Part shown: positions 1 to 7,701 of the stretch, one piece after another
How positions within the stretch are numbered: position 1 is the stretch's first letter
Layout: every line of letters starts with the position of its first letter
DNA from: 13-2-20CM-66-19 sp036273735
GTDB taxonomy: Bacteria > Pseudomonadota > Gammaproteobacteria > Steroidobacterales > Steroidobacteraceae
Reading direction: 5' to 3'
Assembly (NCBI GenBank): GCA_036273735.1
Contig: DASUHA010000140.1
Span: 1 to 20,922 of the forward strand
DNA: 20,922 nt
Translations under genes and position numbers: made by a program
Notes under the pieces: model-generated
Seen by the model: the letters and a program-made list of their open reading frames with translations, nothing else
Databases searched by the model: none
Told to the model about the DNA's origin: nothing

Positions 1-1
1 C

Positions 2-937
2 ATGAATACCGCCACCGGCCAACTCGACCTCGACCTCGCCGCAAAGCCCAAACAAGCCCCCCTCTATTACCGCCTCGCCCGGCGCCTGGAGGAGTACGGG
101 CGCCTCGCCCGCTTCGACCGCCCGATCGGCACCTGGCTACTCCTCTGGCCCGCGCTCTGGGCACTGTGGGTGGCCGGCGCCGGCAAGCCGCACCAGAAGG
201 TGTTGATCGTCTTCGCGCTGGGCGTGATCGTCATGCGCGCCGCGGGCTGCGTCATCAACGATTTCGCCGACCGCGACATCGACCCGCACGTGAAGCGCAC
301 CCGCGAACGGCCGCTCGCCGCGCGCCGCGTATCCCCGACGGAAGCCCTGGTGTTGTTCCTCGTGCTCGGCGGGGCCGCCCTGTGGCTGGTCACGCGGCTC
401 AATCCCTTCACGGTGAAGCTCGCCGTGGTCGGCGTCGTCCTCACGGTGTCGTACCCCTTCGTGAAGCGCTTCTTCCCGCTGCCGCAGCTCTATCTCGGGA
501 TCTCGTTCGGCGGCTGGAGCGTGCCGATGGCCTTTGCTGCGCAACGCGACTCGCTGCCCCGCATCGCCTGGGTGCTCTACATCGCGGCGGTCATCTGGGC
601 AGCGATGTATGACACCATCTACGCCATGGTCGACCGGGAGGATGACCTGCAGATCGGCGTGAAATCGAGCGCCATTCTATTCGCCGACATGGACCGGCTG
701 CTGATCGGCGCGCTGCAGGTCATGATGCTCTTTGCATTGGTGCTCGCCGGCCGCGACATGGCCTTCGGCGGCTGGTACTTCGCCGGGATCGTGTTAGCGG
801 CGCTTCTCTTCCTCTATCAGCAATGGCTGATCCGCGCGCGCGAGCCCGCGTCCTGCCTGCGTGCATTTCTCAACAACAACTACGTCGGCATGGCAATCTT
901 CATCGGCATACTCCTACAATACGTCTACGCCCGCTAA
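2..937 (+). CDS. ubiA: 4-hydroxybenzoate polyprenyltransferase UbiA
   Basis: This is an inner-membrane prenyltransferase that attaches the polyprenyl tail to 4-hydroxybenzoate in ubiquinone synthesis. The 311-residue product is slightly longer than the usual ~290 because of an N-terminal extension of about 20 residues. It carries the family opening LARFDRPIG (36-43 region). The first Asp-rich Mg-diphosphate motif is NDFADRDID (N86, D87, D90, D94), followed by KRTRERPLA. The second is the YAMVDREDDLQIG stretch (D211, D214, D215), and many hydrophobic helices lie between and after these. The ATG is the second base of the window, so any upstream partner such as ubiC and the promoter cannot be seen. 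The ubiquinone made here would feed the respiratory chain that ends in the aa3 oxidase encoded downstream. The assignment is secure. Confidence 0.96.
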   Translation: MNTATGQLDLDLAAKPKQAPLYYRLARRLEEYGRLARFDRPIGTWLLLWPALWALWVAGAGKPHQKVLIVFALGVIVMRAAGCVINDFADRDIDPHVKRTRERPLAARRVSPTEALVLFLVLGGAALWLVTRLNPFTVKLAVVGVVLTVSYPFVKRFFPLPQLYLGISFGGWSVPMAFAAQRDSLPRIAWVLYIAAVIWAAMYDTIYAMVDREDDLQIGVKSSAILFADMDRLLIGALQVMMLFALVLAGRDMAFGGWYFAGIVLAALLFLYQQWLIRAREPASCLRAFLNNNYVGMAIFIGILLQYVYAR

Positions 938-1298
938 CGATCACAAGAATCTGAATCTCCTGCGGCGCACCGGCTTTGCGCTCGCGGGCCTCTGGCATGC
1001 GCTGCGCACCGAGCGCAGCGTGCGGCTCGAAGTTTTGGTGGTCGCGCTCGTGGTGGTCGCGCTGGCGGTGCTTCGCCCCGGCCCCCTCTGGTGGGCAGCG
1101 GTCCTGCTGGCGAGCGCGGCGGTTCTCGCCGCGGAGCTCCTCAACACCGCCATCGAGGCCCTGGCCGACCATCTGAATCCGGAATTCCATCCTCAGATCA
1201 AGATCGTCAAGGATTGCGCCGCGGCGGCGGTATTCGTCACGGTGTCCGGAGCCACCGGCGTCGGTATCGCACTCATCGTACATCTGTTGAGATCCTGA
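861..1298 (+). CDS. dgkA: Diacylglycerol kinase DgkA (start uncertain)
   Basis: This is a small integral-membrane kinase that phosphorylates diacylglycerol to phosphatidate and recycles lipid left over from membrane-derived glucan or LPS modification. The family signature is clear: ELLNTAIEALAD, followed by KIVKDCAAAAVF, with three hydrophobic segments and the expected amphipathic start LLRRTGFALAGLWHALRTE. The start is a problem. The only standard in-frame start upstream of the conserved domain is GTG at 861, which lies 77 bp inside ubiA, has no evident Shine-Dalgarno, and would add about 30 Ser/Thr-rich residues unlike the family. A non-standard start near 951-960 (CTG codons), just after the ubiA stop, would give the normal ~115 residues. 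The family call is firm; the N-terminus is not. Confidence 0.88.
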   Translation: MHFSTTTTSAWQSSSAYSYNTSTPANDHKNLNLLRRTGFALAGLWHALRTERSVRLEVLVVALVVVALAVLRPGPLWWAAVLLASAAVLAAELLNTAIEALADHLNPEFHPQIKIVKDCAAAAVFVTVSGATGVGIALIVHLLRS

Positions 1299-1318
1299 AT
1301 GATCAGAAAGTGAGCAAA

Positions 1319-1349
1319 TGTAGACGACGCCCCGGCGGCTACGTTGACA
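1319..1349 (+). promoter_or_regulatory. Putative BirA operator upstream of bioB
   Basis: An imperfect inverted repeat, TGTAGACG - 15 nt - CGTTGACA, lies 53 nt before the bioB start. The known BirA consensus in proteobacteria is TGTMAACC-N14-16-GGTTKACA. The left arm here matches 6 of 8 positions and the right arm 7 of 8, with a permitted spacer. The location in the only sizeable gap ahead of the biotin operon supports it. That the organism has a DNA-binding (group I) BirA is assumed, since birA is not in the window. Confidence 0.5.
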
Positions 1350-1372
1350 TCCGCCGCGCCGACCGCGAACAT
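1344..1372 (+). promoter_or_regulatory. Putative sigma-70 promoter of the bio operon
   Basis: A perfect -35 hexamer TTGACA (1344-1349) is followed at 17 bp by GAACAT (1367-1372), a weak -10 with 3 of 6 consensus bases. Transcription would begin near 1379, giving a leader of roughly 24 nt. The -35 lies inside the right arm of the BirA-like operator, so repressor binding would block polymerase directly. The weak -10 keeps confidence moderate. Confidence 0.4.
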
Positions 1373-1402
1373 CCCGCGGCCACTCCCACCTGAGGCGCGC
1401 GC

Positions 1403-2449
1403 ATGACCGTCACCGCTCTCGGAGCCGTTCGCCACGACTGGACCCTGCAGGAGGCCGAGAGCCTCCTCGCGATGCCGCTCATGGACCTCCTCTTCCATGC
1501 GCAGCGGGTGCATCGCGAGCATCACGCGCCCAACACGGTACAGATGAGCACGCTGCTCTCGATCAAGACCGGCGCCTGCCCCGAAGACTGCGCCTACTGC
1601 CCACAGAGCGTGCGCTACGACACCGGCCTCGAGCGCGAGGAGCTGATGGAGGTGGAGTCGGTGCGCCAGCACGCGGCGCGCGCGAAACAGGCGGGCGCGA
1701 CGCGCTTCTGCATGGGCGCCGCCTACCGCTCGCCGAAAGCCAGGGATCTCAAGGTCATCGCCGCGATGGTCCGGGAGGTGAGCGCGCTCGGTCTCGAGAC
1801 CTGTGCCACGCTCGGCATGCTGACACCGGATCAGGCGCAGGAGCTCAAGGACGCGGGCCTCGATTACTACAATCACAACCTCGATACTTCCGCGGAGTTC
1901 TACCGCAAAGTCATCACGACCCGCACCTATCAGGACCGGCTCGATACGCTGCAAGCCGTGCGGGGCGCGCAGCTCAAAGTCTGCTGCGGCGGGATTCTCG
2001 GTCTGGGGGAGTCGGTAACGGACCGGGCGAAGCTCCTCATGACGCTCGCCAACCTGCCCGAGCATCCGGAGAGCGTCCCGATCAACCAGCTGGTACAGGT
2101 CCCGGGCACCCCGCTCGAGGGCAGCGCACCGGTCGATCCACTCGATTTCGTCCGCGCGATCGCTGCGGCGCGCCTGATGATGCCGCGCTCGCACGTGCGC
2201 CTGTCGGCCGGACGGCAGCAGATGAGCGATGAGCTGCAGGCACTGTGCTTCCTGGCGGGCGCCAACTCGGTGTTCTACGGCGAGAAGCTGCTGACCACCG
2301 GCAACCCGGACGTCGAGCGCGACCGCCGGCTGCTCGCGCGGCTCGGCCTCAGGCCCGAAAGTTTCCTAGTCAACAATCCGGGCTCACTGCCATCGGTCCC
2401 AGAGGGCAGCCAGCCGCCTTGCACTCGCAATGAAGAGACAGCTGCTTGA
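1403..2449 (+). CDS. bioB: Biotin synthase BioB
   Basis: This is a radical-SAM enzyme that inserts sulfur into dethiobiotin, the last step of biotin synthesis. The [4Fe-4S]/SAM motif is C59-x3-C63-x2-C66 (in TGACPEDCAYCPQS). The ligands of the auxiliary [2Fe-2S] cluster are all present by family alignment: C103 (RFCMGAAYR), C134 (ETCATLGML), C194 (KVCCGGILG) and R271 (LSAGRQQM). The YNHNLDT substrate-binding stretch is at 156-162. At 348 residues it is the usual length. A TGAGG Shine-Dalgarno lies 7 nt before the ATG. It is the first cistron of the bio operon and overlaps bioF by 20 bp. The assignment is secure. Confidence 0.98.
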   Translation: MTVTALGAVRHDWTLQEAESLLAMPLMDLLFHAQRVHREHHAPNTVQMSTLLSIKTGACPEDCAYCPQSVRYDTGLEREELMEVESVRQHAARAKQAGATRFCMGAAYRSPKARDLKVIAAMVREVSALGLETCATLGMLTPDQAQELKDAGLDYYNHNLDTSAEFYRKVITTRTYQDRLDTLQAVRGAQLKVCCGGILGLGESVTDRAKLLMTLANLPEHPESVPINQLVQVPGTPLEGSAPVDPLDFVRAIAAARLMMPRSHVRLSAGRQQMSDELQALCFLAGANSVFYGEKLLTTGNPDVERDRRLLARLGLRPESFLVNNPGSLPSVPEGSQPPCTRNEETAA

Positions 2450-3614
2450 GCCGGCGCTCGAGGAGATCGACCGCCAGCAGCTGCGGCGTCGCCGCGCGAC
2501 GATAGAGGCATACCCTGACAAGGGCAGCCGCGCGGAAGTGATCGTCGACGGCCGCCGGCTGATCGACTTCAGCAGCAACGATTACCTCGGGCTCGCGGCC
2601 CACCCGGCACTCGCCGCGGCAATGGCGGAGTGCGCGGCGCGATGCGGCTCCGGCAGTGGCGCCTCGCACCTCATCAGCGGCCACGGGAAGGAGCACGCCG
2701 CGCTCGAGGAAGAGCTGGCCGCTTTCACCGGCCGCCAACGGGCGCTTCTGTTCTCGACCGGCTACATGGCGAACCTCGGTGTCGTGACCGCGCTCGCCGG
2801 TCGCGGCGAGTCCGTGCTGCTCGACAGGCTGAGCCATGCCTCACTCATCGATGCTGGCCTGCTCTGCGGCGCTCGCTTCCGCCGGTTCCCGCATTGCGAC
2901 GCCGCCGCTGCGCGCCGGCTTCTCGCGGAGAGCGAGCCGGCCACGGCGGTGTTGGCTACGGACGGCGTGTTCAGCATGGACGGGGATATCGCGCCACTCG
3001 GGCCCCTGGCCGAGGCCGCCCGCACGCATGAGGCTTGGCTCGTCGTGGATGACGCTCACGGAATTGGCGTGTTGGGCGCGAACGGGCGCGGAGCGGTGGA
3101 GCTCGCGGGCCTCGGCAGCGATCAGGTGCCCGTGCTGGTCGGCACGCTCGGCAAGGCATTCGGGTCCTTCGGCGCGTTCGTCGCAGGCTCGAAGGAGCTG
3201 ATCGAGCTCCTCATTCAAAGGGCGCGCTCCTACATCTACACGACGGCGCTGCCGCAGCCGGTAGCGGCAGCAACGCGCACAGCCCTGCATATTGCGCAGC
3301 AGGAAAACTGGCGGCGCGAGCGCGCGCTCGCCCTGGCGGCCCGCTTTCGTGCGGGCGCGCGTGAGGTCGGCGTGCCCCTCGCCGAGTCCATAACACCGAT
3401 CCAACCGATCCCCCTCGGCTCGGCGCAGACCGCATTGCGCGCGCAGCAGGCGCTGCTCGCAGCCGGCTTCTGGGCCGTGGCGATCCGCTCGCCCACTGTC
3501 CCCGCGGGCGAGGAACGACTGCGGATCACGCTCACCGCCGGGCACCGTGAGAGTCAGGTCGACGCCCTGGTGGAGAGTCTGGGGCGCATCTGCGCTTCGG
3601 CCGGCGGCGCATGA
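2430..3614 (+). CDS. bioF: 8-amino-7-oxononanoate synthase BioF
   Basis: This PLP enzyme condenses pimeloyl-ACP (or -CoA) with L-alanine to give KAPA. The alpha-oxoamine synthase pattern is intact: SSNDYLGLA (48-56), the GSGSGASHLISG loop (73-84), D207 and H210 in VVDDAHGIG for the PLP ring, and the Schiff-base lysine K242 in GTLGKAFGSFGAF. The length of 394 residues is normal. The ATG overlaps the end of bioB by 20 bp and has no strong ribosome-binding site, which suggests translational coupling. Its stop overlaps the bioH start by 4 bp (ATGA). Confidence 0.97.
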   Translation: MKRQLLEPALEEIDRQQLRRRRATIEAYPDKGSRAEVIVDGRRLIDFSSNDYLGLAAHPALAAAMAECAARCGSGSGASHLISGHGKEHAALEEELAAFTGRQRALLFSTGYMANLGVVTALAGRGESVLLDRLSHASLIDAGLLCGARFRRFPHCDAAAARRLLAESEPATAVLATDGVFSMDGDIAPLGPLAEAARTHEAWLVVDDAHGIGVLGANGRGAVELAGLGSDQVPVLVGTLGKAFGSFGAFVAGSKELIELLIQRARSYIYTTALPQPVAAATRTALHIAQQENWRRERALALAARFRAGAREVGVPLAESITPIQPIPLGSAQTALRAQQALLAAGFWAVAIRSPTVPAGEERLRITLTAGHRESQVDALVESLGRICASAGGA

Positions 3615-4459
3615 GCGGGCTCTACACGGAGGTGCGCGGCAGCGGCCCGACGCTGGTGCTGCTGCACGGCTGGGGACTCAATCTGCGCGTGTGGGACGGG
3701 CTCGCAGCGGCGCTTCAGGACCGCGTCCGGCTCGTCGCGCTCGACCTCCCCGGACACGGGCGCAGCGAATGGCTGCCCCAGCGCTCCTCGCTCGAAGAGC
3801 AAACAGCGCAGATCCGCGAGACCATCTCGTCCATCACGGACAGTTATTTCCTGCTCGGCTGGTCGCTCGGCGGTCAGTTCGCCCTTCGCCTGGCGGCGGC
3901 CCGGACGGCGGGTCTCCATCGCCTCGTGCTGATTGCGGCGACGCCCCGTGTGCCTGCGGGCCCCGACTGGCCCTACGGCGCGCCTCCCGAGCGCCTCGCG
4001 CAACAGGCCGCCAGCCTGCGCGCCGACTATCAACGCACGGTGAGCGACTTCCTCGAGCTGCAGGTCCGCGGCAGCGCAGAGGCCGCCGCTGCGCTGACGC
4101 AGCTGCGCACGGCGCTGTTCGCCCACGGCACGCAGTCGGTTTCCAACACGCCGCACCGGAACACGGGTCTCGAGCAGCTGGCCGAGAATCCGGGCGGGCG
4201 GCAACTCGATGCGTTGGCCTGCGGCCTCGAGCTGCTCCGCAACAGCGACCTGCGCCCGCTCCTGGCCCGGATCACGCTGCCAACTCTCGTGATCGCCGGC
4301 CAATATGATCGCGTGACCATGCCCGCCGCTTCCCGCGCCCTCGCTGATGCGCTTCCCAACGCGCGCTACGTCGAGATCCGCCGCGCCGCGCACGCACCGT
4401 TCCTTTCCCATCTGCCGCAGCTGAGCGCGCTGCTCATGGAATTCCTGCAGCGGACATGA
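3611..4459 (+). CDS. bioH: Pimeloyl-ACP methyl ester carboxylesterase BioH
   Basis: This alpha/beta hydrolase removes the methyl group from pimeloyl-ACP methyl ester, ending the fatty-acid-synthase phase of pimelate assembly. The LHGWG oxyanion-hole motif is at 18-22. The catalytic triad reads as S85 (GWSLGGQ), D233 (AGQYDRVTMP) and H261 (RRAAHAPFL). The length of 282 residues is a little above the E. coli enzyme (~256). Sequence alone would permit another esterase, but the position between bioF and bioC, with 4-bp overlaps on both sides, makes BioH the clear choice. Confidence 0.94.
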   Translation: MSGLYTEVRGSGPTLVLLHGWGLNLRVWDGLAAALQDRVRLVALDLPGHGRSEWLPQRSSLEEQTAQIRETISSITDSYFLLGWSLGGQFALRLAAARTAGLHRLVLIAATPRVPAGPDWPYGAPPERLAQQAASLRADYQRTVSDFLELQVRGSAEAAAALTQLRTALFAHGTQSVSNTPHRNTGLEQLAENPGGRQLDALACGLELLRNSDLRPLLARITLPTLVIAGQYDRVTMPAASRALADALPNARYVEIRRAAHAPFLSHLPQLSALLMEFLQRT

Positions 4460-5355
4460 GCCTCGCTGAGCGCAAACCCTTCCAGCTCGAGAAAGCGGGC
4501 GTGCGCGCCGCTTTCGACCGGGCGGGCGTCACCTACGAAGCTGCGGCGGTGCTGCAGTTGCGCGTCGCGGAGGAGCTCCTCGGCCGCCTCACGCCTTTCG
4601 ATTTCCATCCCCAGGTCATTCTCGACCTCGGCGCCGGCACGGGGCGCATGGCAGCCGAGCTCAAACGCCGCTACCGCCGCTCTCGCGTGATCGCCCTCGA
4701 TCTCGCCCCCGGGATGCTGCGGGCGGCTGTCCGCCATCGGAAGCTCTTCCGCCGCTTCGAGCGTGTGTGCGCCGATGCTGCGCGCCTGCCCCTCGAGGCC
4801 GCCAGCGTCGATATCGTCTTCAGCAGCCTCATGCTGCAGTGGTGCGAGCCTCTCGATGAGGTCTTTGCCGAGGTCCGCCGCGTCCTCAAGCCGCGAGGCT
4901 TCTTCGCTTTCAGCACATTTGGCCCCGATACGCTCAAGGAGTTGCGCAGCGCCTGGGCGGAAGCCGACGCCTACAGCCATGTGAACCGCTTCCTCGATGT
5001 GCACGACATAGGCGATGCTCTGGTGCGCTCGGGCCTGCAGGAGCCCGTGCTGGACGTCGATCGCACGCAGCTCACCTACGAGGATGGCCTGGCCCTGATG
5101 CGCGACCTCAAATCCCTGGGCGCGCACAACTCCACCGCCGGCCGCCCGCGCTCGCTCATCGGCCGCAGCCGTCTGCAGCGCGTCCTCACTGCCTACGAGC
5201 CGTTTCGCAAGGATGGCAGGCTGCCTGCCACCTACGAGATCGTTTACGGAGCGGCGTGGGGGAGTGCGGGCCGGCCGACCACGTCCGCGGCCGACGGCGA
5301 AGTCAGAATACCGCCATCCGGGATCCGAAGAAGACAGCGAGGCGCGAAATCATGA
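4456..5355 (+). CDS. bioC: Malonyl-ACP O-methyltransferase BioC
   Basis: This SAM-dependent methyltransferase masks the free carboxyl of malonyl-ACP so that fatty-acid synthase can extend it to pimeloyl-ACP methyl ester. It contains the class I SAM-binding motif ILDLGAGTGRM (55-65), the acidic VIALDLAPGML strand end, and the BioC-typical VFSSLMLQWCEPLDEVFAEV and FGPDTLKELRSAW stretches. At 299 residues it is longer than many BioC proteins (~250-290). The last ~20 residues (EVRIPPSGIRRRQRGAKS region) are basic and probably variable. It overlaps bioH by 4 bp and bioD by 4 bp. Confidence 0.95.
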   Translation: MSLAERKPFQLEKAGVRAAFDRAGVTYEAAAVLQLRVAEELLGRLTPFDFHPQVILDLGAGTGRMAAELKRRYRRSRVIALDLAPGMLRAAVRHRKLFRRFERVCADAARLPLEAASVDIVFSSLMLQWCEPLDEVFAEVRRVLKPRGFFAFSTFGPDTLKELRSAWAEADAYSHVNRFLDVHDIGDALVRSGLQEPVLDVDRTQLTYEDGLALMRDLKSLGAHNSTAGRPRSLIGRSRLQRVLTAYEPFRKDGRLPATYEIVYGAAWGSAGRPTTSAADGEVRIPPSGIRRRQRGAKS

Positions 5356-6053
5356 AACCCAATGGATTCTTCGTCACCGGGACCGACACCGGTGTTGGCA
5401 AGACCCTGTTCGCCGCTGCGTTGACCCGTGCGCTCGCCGCCCGCGGCCTGCGCGTCGCCGTCATGAAACCGGTCTCCTCAGGATGCGAGCGGACACCTGA
5501 AGGACTCCGTAATTCCGACGCGCTCGCGCTGATGGCCGCCGCCAACGTGAAGGCGGACTACAGTGCCGTAAACCCCTATTGCTTCGTGCCGCCCGTCTCC
5601 CCCCATATCGCGGCGCAGGAGGGTGGCATCGTCATCGAGCTCGATCGCCTGCGCAAACAGTTCGAGTCGCTGGCCGCCGCTGCCGATTGCGTGGTCGTCG
5701 AGGGGGCGGGCGGCTGGCTGACGCCGATCGGCGATACGACCTCCATGGCCGATATCGCCATCGAGCTCGCCGTGCCCACGATTCTGGTCGTCGGCATCCG
5801 CCTCGGCTGCCTCAATCACGCGCTGCTCACGCGCGAGTCGATCGCCGCGCGCGGCGTGCCCTTCTGCGGGTGGGTCGCCAACCACGTCGATCCGGATCTC
5901 GAGCGCGCCACGGAGAATGTGGCCGCCCTCAGCCTGCGCTTGGGAGCCCCCCCTCTCGTACGCCTGCCGTTCATGGCCGTCGGCAGCACCTCACCGGACG
6001 TGGGCGAGGCCGCGGCGCGGCTACATGCGCTCTCCGTGGAACACAAAGCCTGA
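5352..6053 (+). CDS. bioD: Dethiobiotin synthetase BioD
   Basis: This enzyme uses ATP and CO2 to close the ureido ring of dethiobiotin. The start chosen is the ATG at 5352, which overlaps the bioC stop (ATGA) and gives the family-typical N-terminus; the reading frame is open further upstream, but that stretch lies inside bioC. The P-loop GTDTGVGKT is at residues 10-18 with K17. The substrate loop MKPVSSGCE follows at about 37-45, then VVEGAGGWLTP and the nucleotide-specificity region near GWVANHVDP. The length of 233 residues is normal. It is the last cistron of the bio operon, and bioA is absent from the cluster. Confidence 0.96.
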   Translation: MKPNGFFVTGTDTGVGKTLFAAALTRALAARGLRVAVMKPVSSGCERTPEGLRNSDALALMAAANVKADYSAVNPYCFVPPVSPHIAAQEGGIVIELDRLRKQFESLAAAADCVVVEGAGGWLTPIGDTTSMADIAIELAVPTILVVGIRLGCLNHALLTRESIAARGVPFCGWVANHVDPDLERATENVAALSLRLGAPPLVRLPFMAVGSTSPDVGEAAARLHALSVEHKA

Positions 6054-6113
6054 CGGGTGCGCGCTGGCCTTGAAGCGCTGCACGCGCCGTCCTACCATTT
6101 TATGTCAGTAGCC

Positions 6114-6159
6114 AAAGGAGGCGGCCGGAGCGGGCTCTGGTCCGTTCCACCGGCGACTC
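6114..6159 (+). promoter_or_regulatory. Strong Shine-Dalgarno separated from its ATG by a hairpin
   Basis: A near-perfect Shine-Dalgarno AAAGGAGG (6114-6121) has no start codon at normal distance; the next gene starts at 6160. A GCCGG/CCGGC stem (6124-6128 with 6150-6154) could loop out the spacer and leave only 7 unpaired nucleotides between the ribosome-binding site and the ATG. An in-frame TAG at 6109 rules out an earlier start for the gene. The fold is inferred by eye. Confidence 0.35.
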
Positions 6160-6654
6160 ATGGAGCTTCCGCAGGCTGTGCGCATCGTGATCTGCCCGAA
6201 CTGCTCGCTCACTCTGCGAGGGGCGATGCTGTTCTTCGCCAGTGCCTGCGCGCTTTCTTTTGCAGTCGCCGGATTCCTGGCCGTGCGGGGCATGTGGCCG
6301 ATCCTCCCGTTCGCAGGGCTCGAAATGCTCCTCCTCGCGTGGGCGCTGCATGCCAGCCTCGCGCGCCGCTATCGCGCCGAGATCATCACTCTCACGGACT
6401 CCGACGTCAGCGTCGAATCGCACGATCGCGCCTATTGTCGGCGAACCGTGTTCCCGCGGCACTGGGCTCAGGTTAAACTGCGCCGTCCAGCCTCGAAGCT
6501 GCATCCGAGCCGCCTGACCATCGAGTCGCACGGCCGGCAGTGCGAATTGGGGAGCTTTCTCACGGAAGAAGAGCGGTGCGGATTGGCAATGAGGCTTCAG
6601 CGCCTGATCGGCCGCATCAACGAGTCGCCCTCCCTGGCTCTGGGACCTAAGTAG
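6160..6654 (+). CDS. DUF2244 family inner-membrane protein
   Basis: This protein has 164 residues, two hydrophobic segments (about residues 22-42 and 46-64) and a cytosolic C-terminal domain. The N-terminal pattern RIVICPNCSLTLRGAMLFF, the ITLTDSDVSVE segment and the PRHWAQVKL segment fit the DUF2244 family. That family is often found directly upstream of cytochrome c oxidase operons in proteobacteria, as here; its biochemical role is unknown. The typical PNRSLS motif appears here as PNCSLT. The family call rests on remembered patterns, not on an alignment. Confidence 0.75.
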   Translation: MELPQAVRIVICPNCSLTLRGAMLFFASACALSFAVAGFLAVRGMWPILPFAGLEMLLLAWALHASLARRYRAEIITLTDSDVSVESHDRAYCRRTVFPRHWAQVKLRRPASKLHPSRLTIESHGRQCELGSFLTEEERCGLAMRLQRLIGRINESPSLALGPK

Positions 6655-6731
6655 GGGGCGCAGCGGGTTTTCAGTTTTTTTGGTTAGCCCTAGCTATAGC
6701 GCGAGGGGGCCCTCCCGTCGAGGGCACGCGC

Positions 6732-7634
6732 GTGAAAGGCACGACAACGATGTATCGCGAAAGACTCGGAATACGGCCCGGAACGTGGCTCGGCATGGCA
6801 GCGATGGTCGCCGCCGCGATGGCGGCACTGCCGGCAGCAGCGGCAGACGAGGCCACGAAGTCCGGCTGGGGTCTTCTAAATCTGCCCGTGGGGGTCACCA
6901 GCATCAGCCGGGACGTCTACAGCATTCACATGATGGCGTTCTGGGTCTGCGTCGCGATCGGCATTCTGGTCTTCGGCGTGATGATCTGGTCGATCATCTT
7001 TCACACTCGCTCGCGCGGCGCCGTGGCGGATGTGACCCTCGTGCACAACACCAAGGTCGAGATCGTCTGGACTACGATCCCCGTGCTCATCCTGATCGGG
7101 ATGGCGATCCCGGCGGCGCACGGCCTGGTACTGATCAGCGACGACAGCCATTCGCAGCTCGACGTCAAGGTCACCGGCTTCCAGTGGGGCTGGCAGTACG
7201 ATTATGTCGGCAAGGGGGTGAGCTTCATCTCCAAGCTCGACGCGAAGAGCATGGCGGCGAGCGAGCTCGACTCCGGCATCAGCCCCTACAGCGTGCCGCA
7301 CTACCTGCGCAACGTCGACCATCCGATGGTCGTGCCGGTCGGCACCAAGGTTCGCCTGCTGCTCACCGCGGTGGACGTGATCCACTCCTGGTGGGTGCCG
7401 GACTTAGGCATCAAGAAAGATGCGATTCCCGGCTACATCAACCAGTCCTGGTTCGAGGTCGACGCCGACAAGCCCGGCACGTACCGCGGCCAATGCGCCG
7501 AGCTCTGTGGCCGCGGCCACGGCTACATGCCCATCGTCGTCAAAGCGCTCTCCAAGAGCGACTTCCAGGCGTGGCTGAAACGTGAGGCGGCCGCGGAGAA
7601 GGCTGCCGCCGCCCGCATGGCGTCGTCGAGCTGA
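6732..7634 (+). CDS. ctaC: Cytochrome c oxidase subunit II (CuA subunit)
   Basis: Subunit II takes electrons from cytochrome c at its binuclear CuA centre in the periplasm. An export signal (about 1-38, with the hydrophobic core WLGMAAMVAAAMAALPAAAA) is followed by two transmembrane helices (about 66-90 and 112-135), then the cupredoxin domain. CuA ligands visible are H218 (VIHSWWVP), C255, E257, C259, H263 and M266 (CAELCGRGHGYM). The aromatic entry patch QWGWQY is at 151-156. There is no C-terminal cytochrome c domain, so this is a plain aa3-type subunit. The GTG start has GAGGG 7 nt upstream; the ATG at 6750 (AAAGG about 10 nt upstream) is an alternative. Confidence 0.97.
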   Translation: MKGTTTMYRERLGIRPGTWLGMAAMVAAAMAALPAAAADEATKSGWGLLNLPVGVTSISRDVYSIHMMAFWVCVAIGILVFGVMIWSIIFHTRSRGAVADVTLVHNTKVEIVWTTIPVLILIGMAIPAAHGLVLISDDSHSQLDVKVTGFQWGWQYDYVGKGVSFISKLDAKSMAASELDSGISPYSVPHYLRNVDHPMVVPVGTKVRLLLTAVDVIHSWWVPDLGIKKDAIPGYINQSWFEVDADKPGTYRGQCAELCGRGHGYMPIVVKALSKSDFQAWLKREAAAEKAAAARMASSS

Positions 7635-7701
7635 CGCACCGGACTCGACAGCGCCCTGATAATTTCCGACAGGACCCGAAGTTTCCGAGAGGGTAGATCC
7701 C

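Noticed and set aside
1193..2194. A 333-codon open frame antisense to bioB
   Set aside because: Shadow frame with no motifs; bioB is intact in the opposite direction.
6626..6690. Possible terminator after the DUF2244 gene (CGCCCTC/GGGGGCG stem, then T-rich stretch)
   Set aside because: The stem has a loop of over 20 nt, starts inside the coding region, and the T-runs begin 7 or more nt after it, so it does not form a convincing intrinsic terminator.
6695..6700. TATAGC as a -10 box for the oxidase operon
   Set aside because: No acceptable -35 was found at 16-18 bp; the promoter could be here but cannot be supported from sequence alone.
7663..7692. Near-direct repeat TTTCCGACAGG / TTTCCGAGAGG between ctaC and ctaD
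   Set aside because: Only 11 bp, one mismatch, and the second copy is simply the ctaD ribosome-binding region; likely chance.
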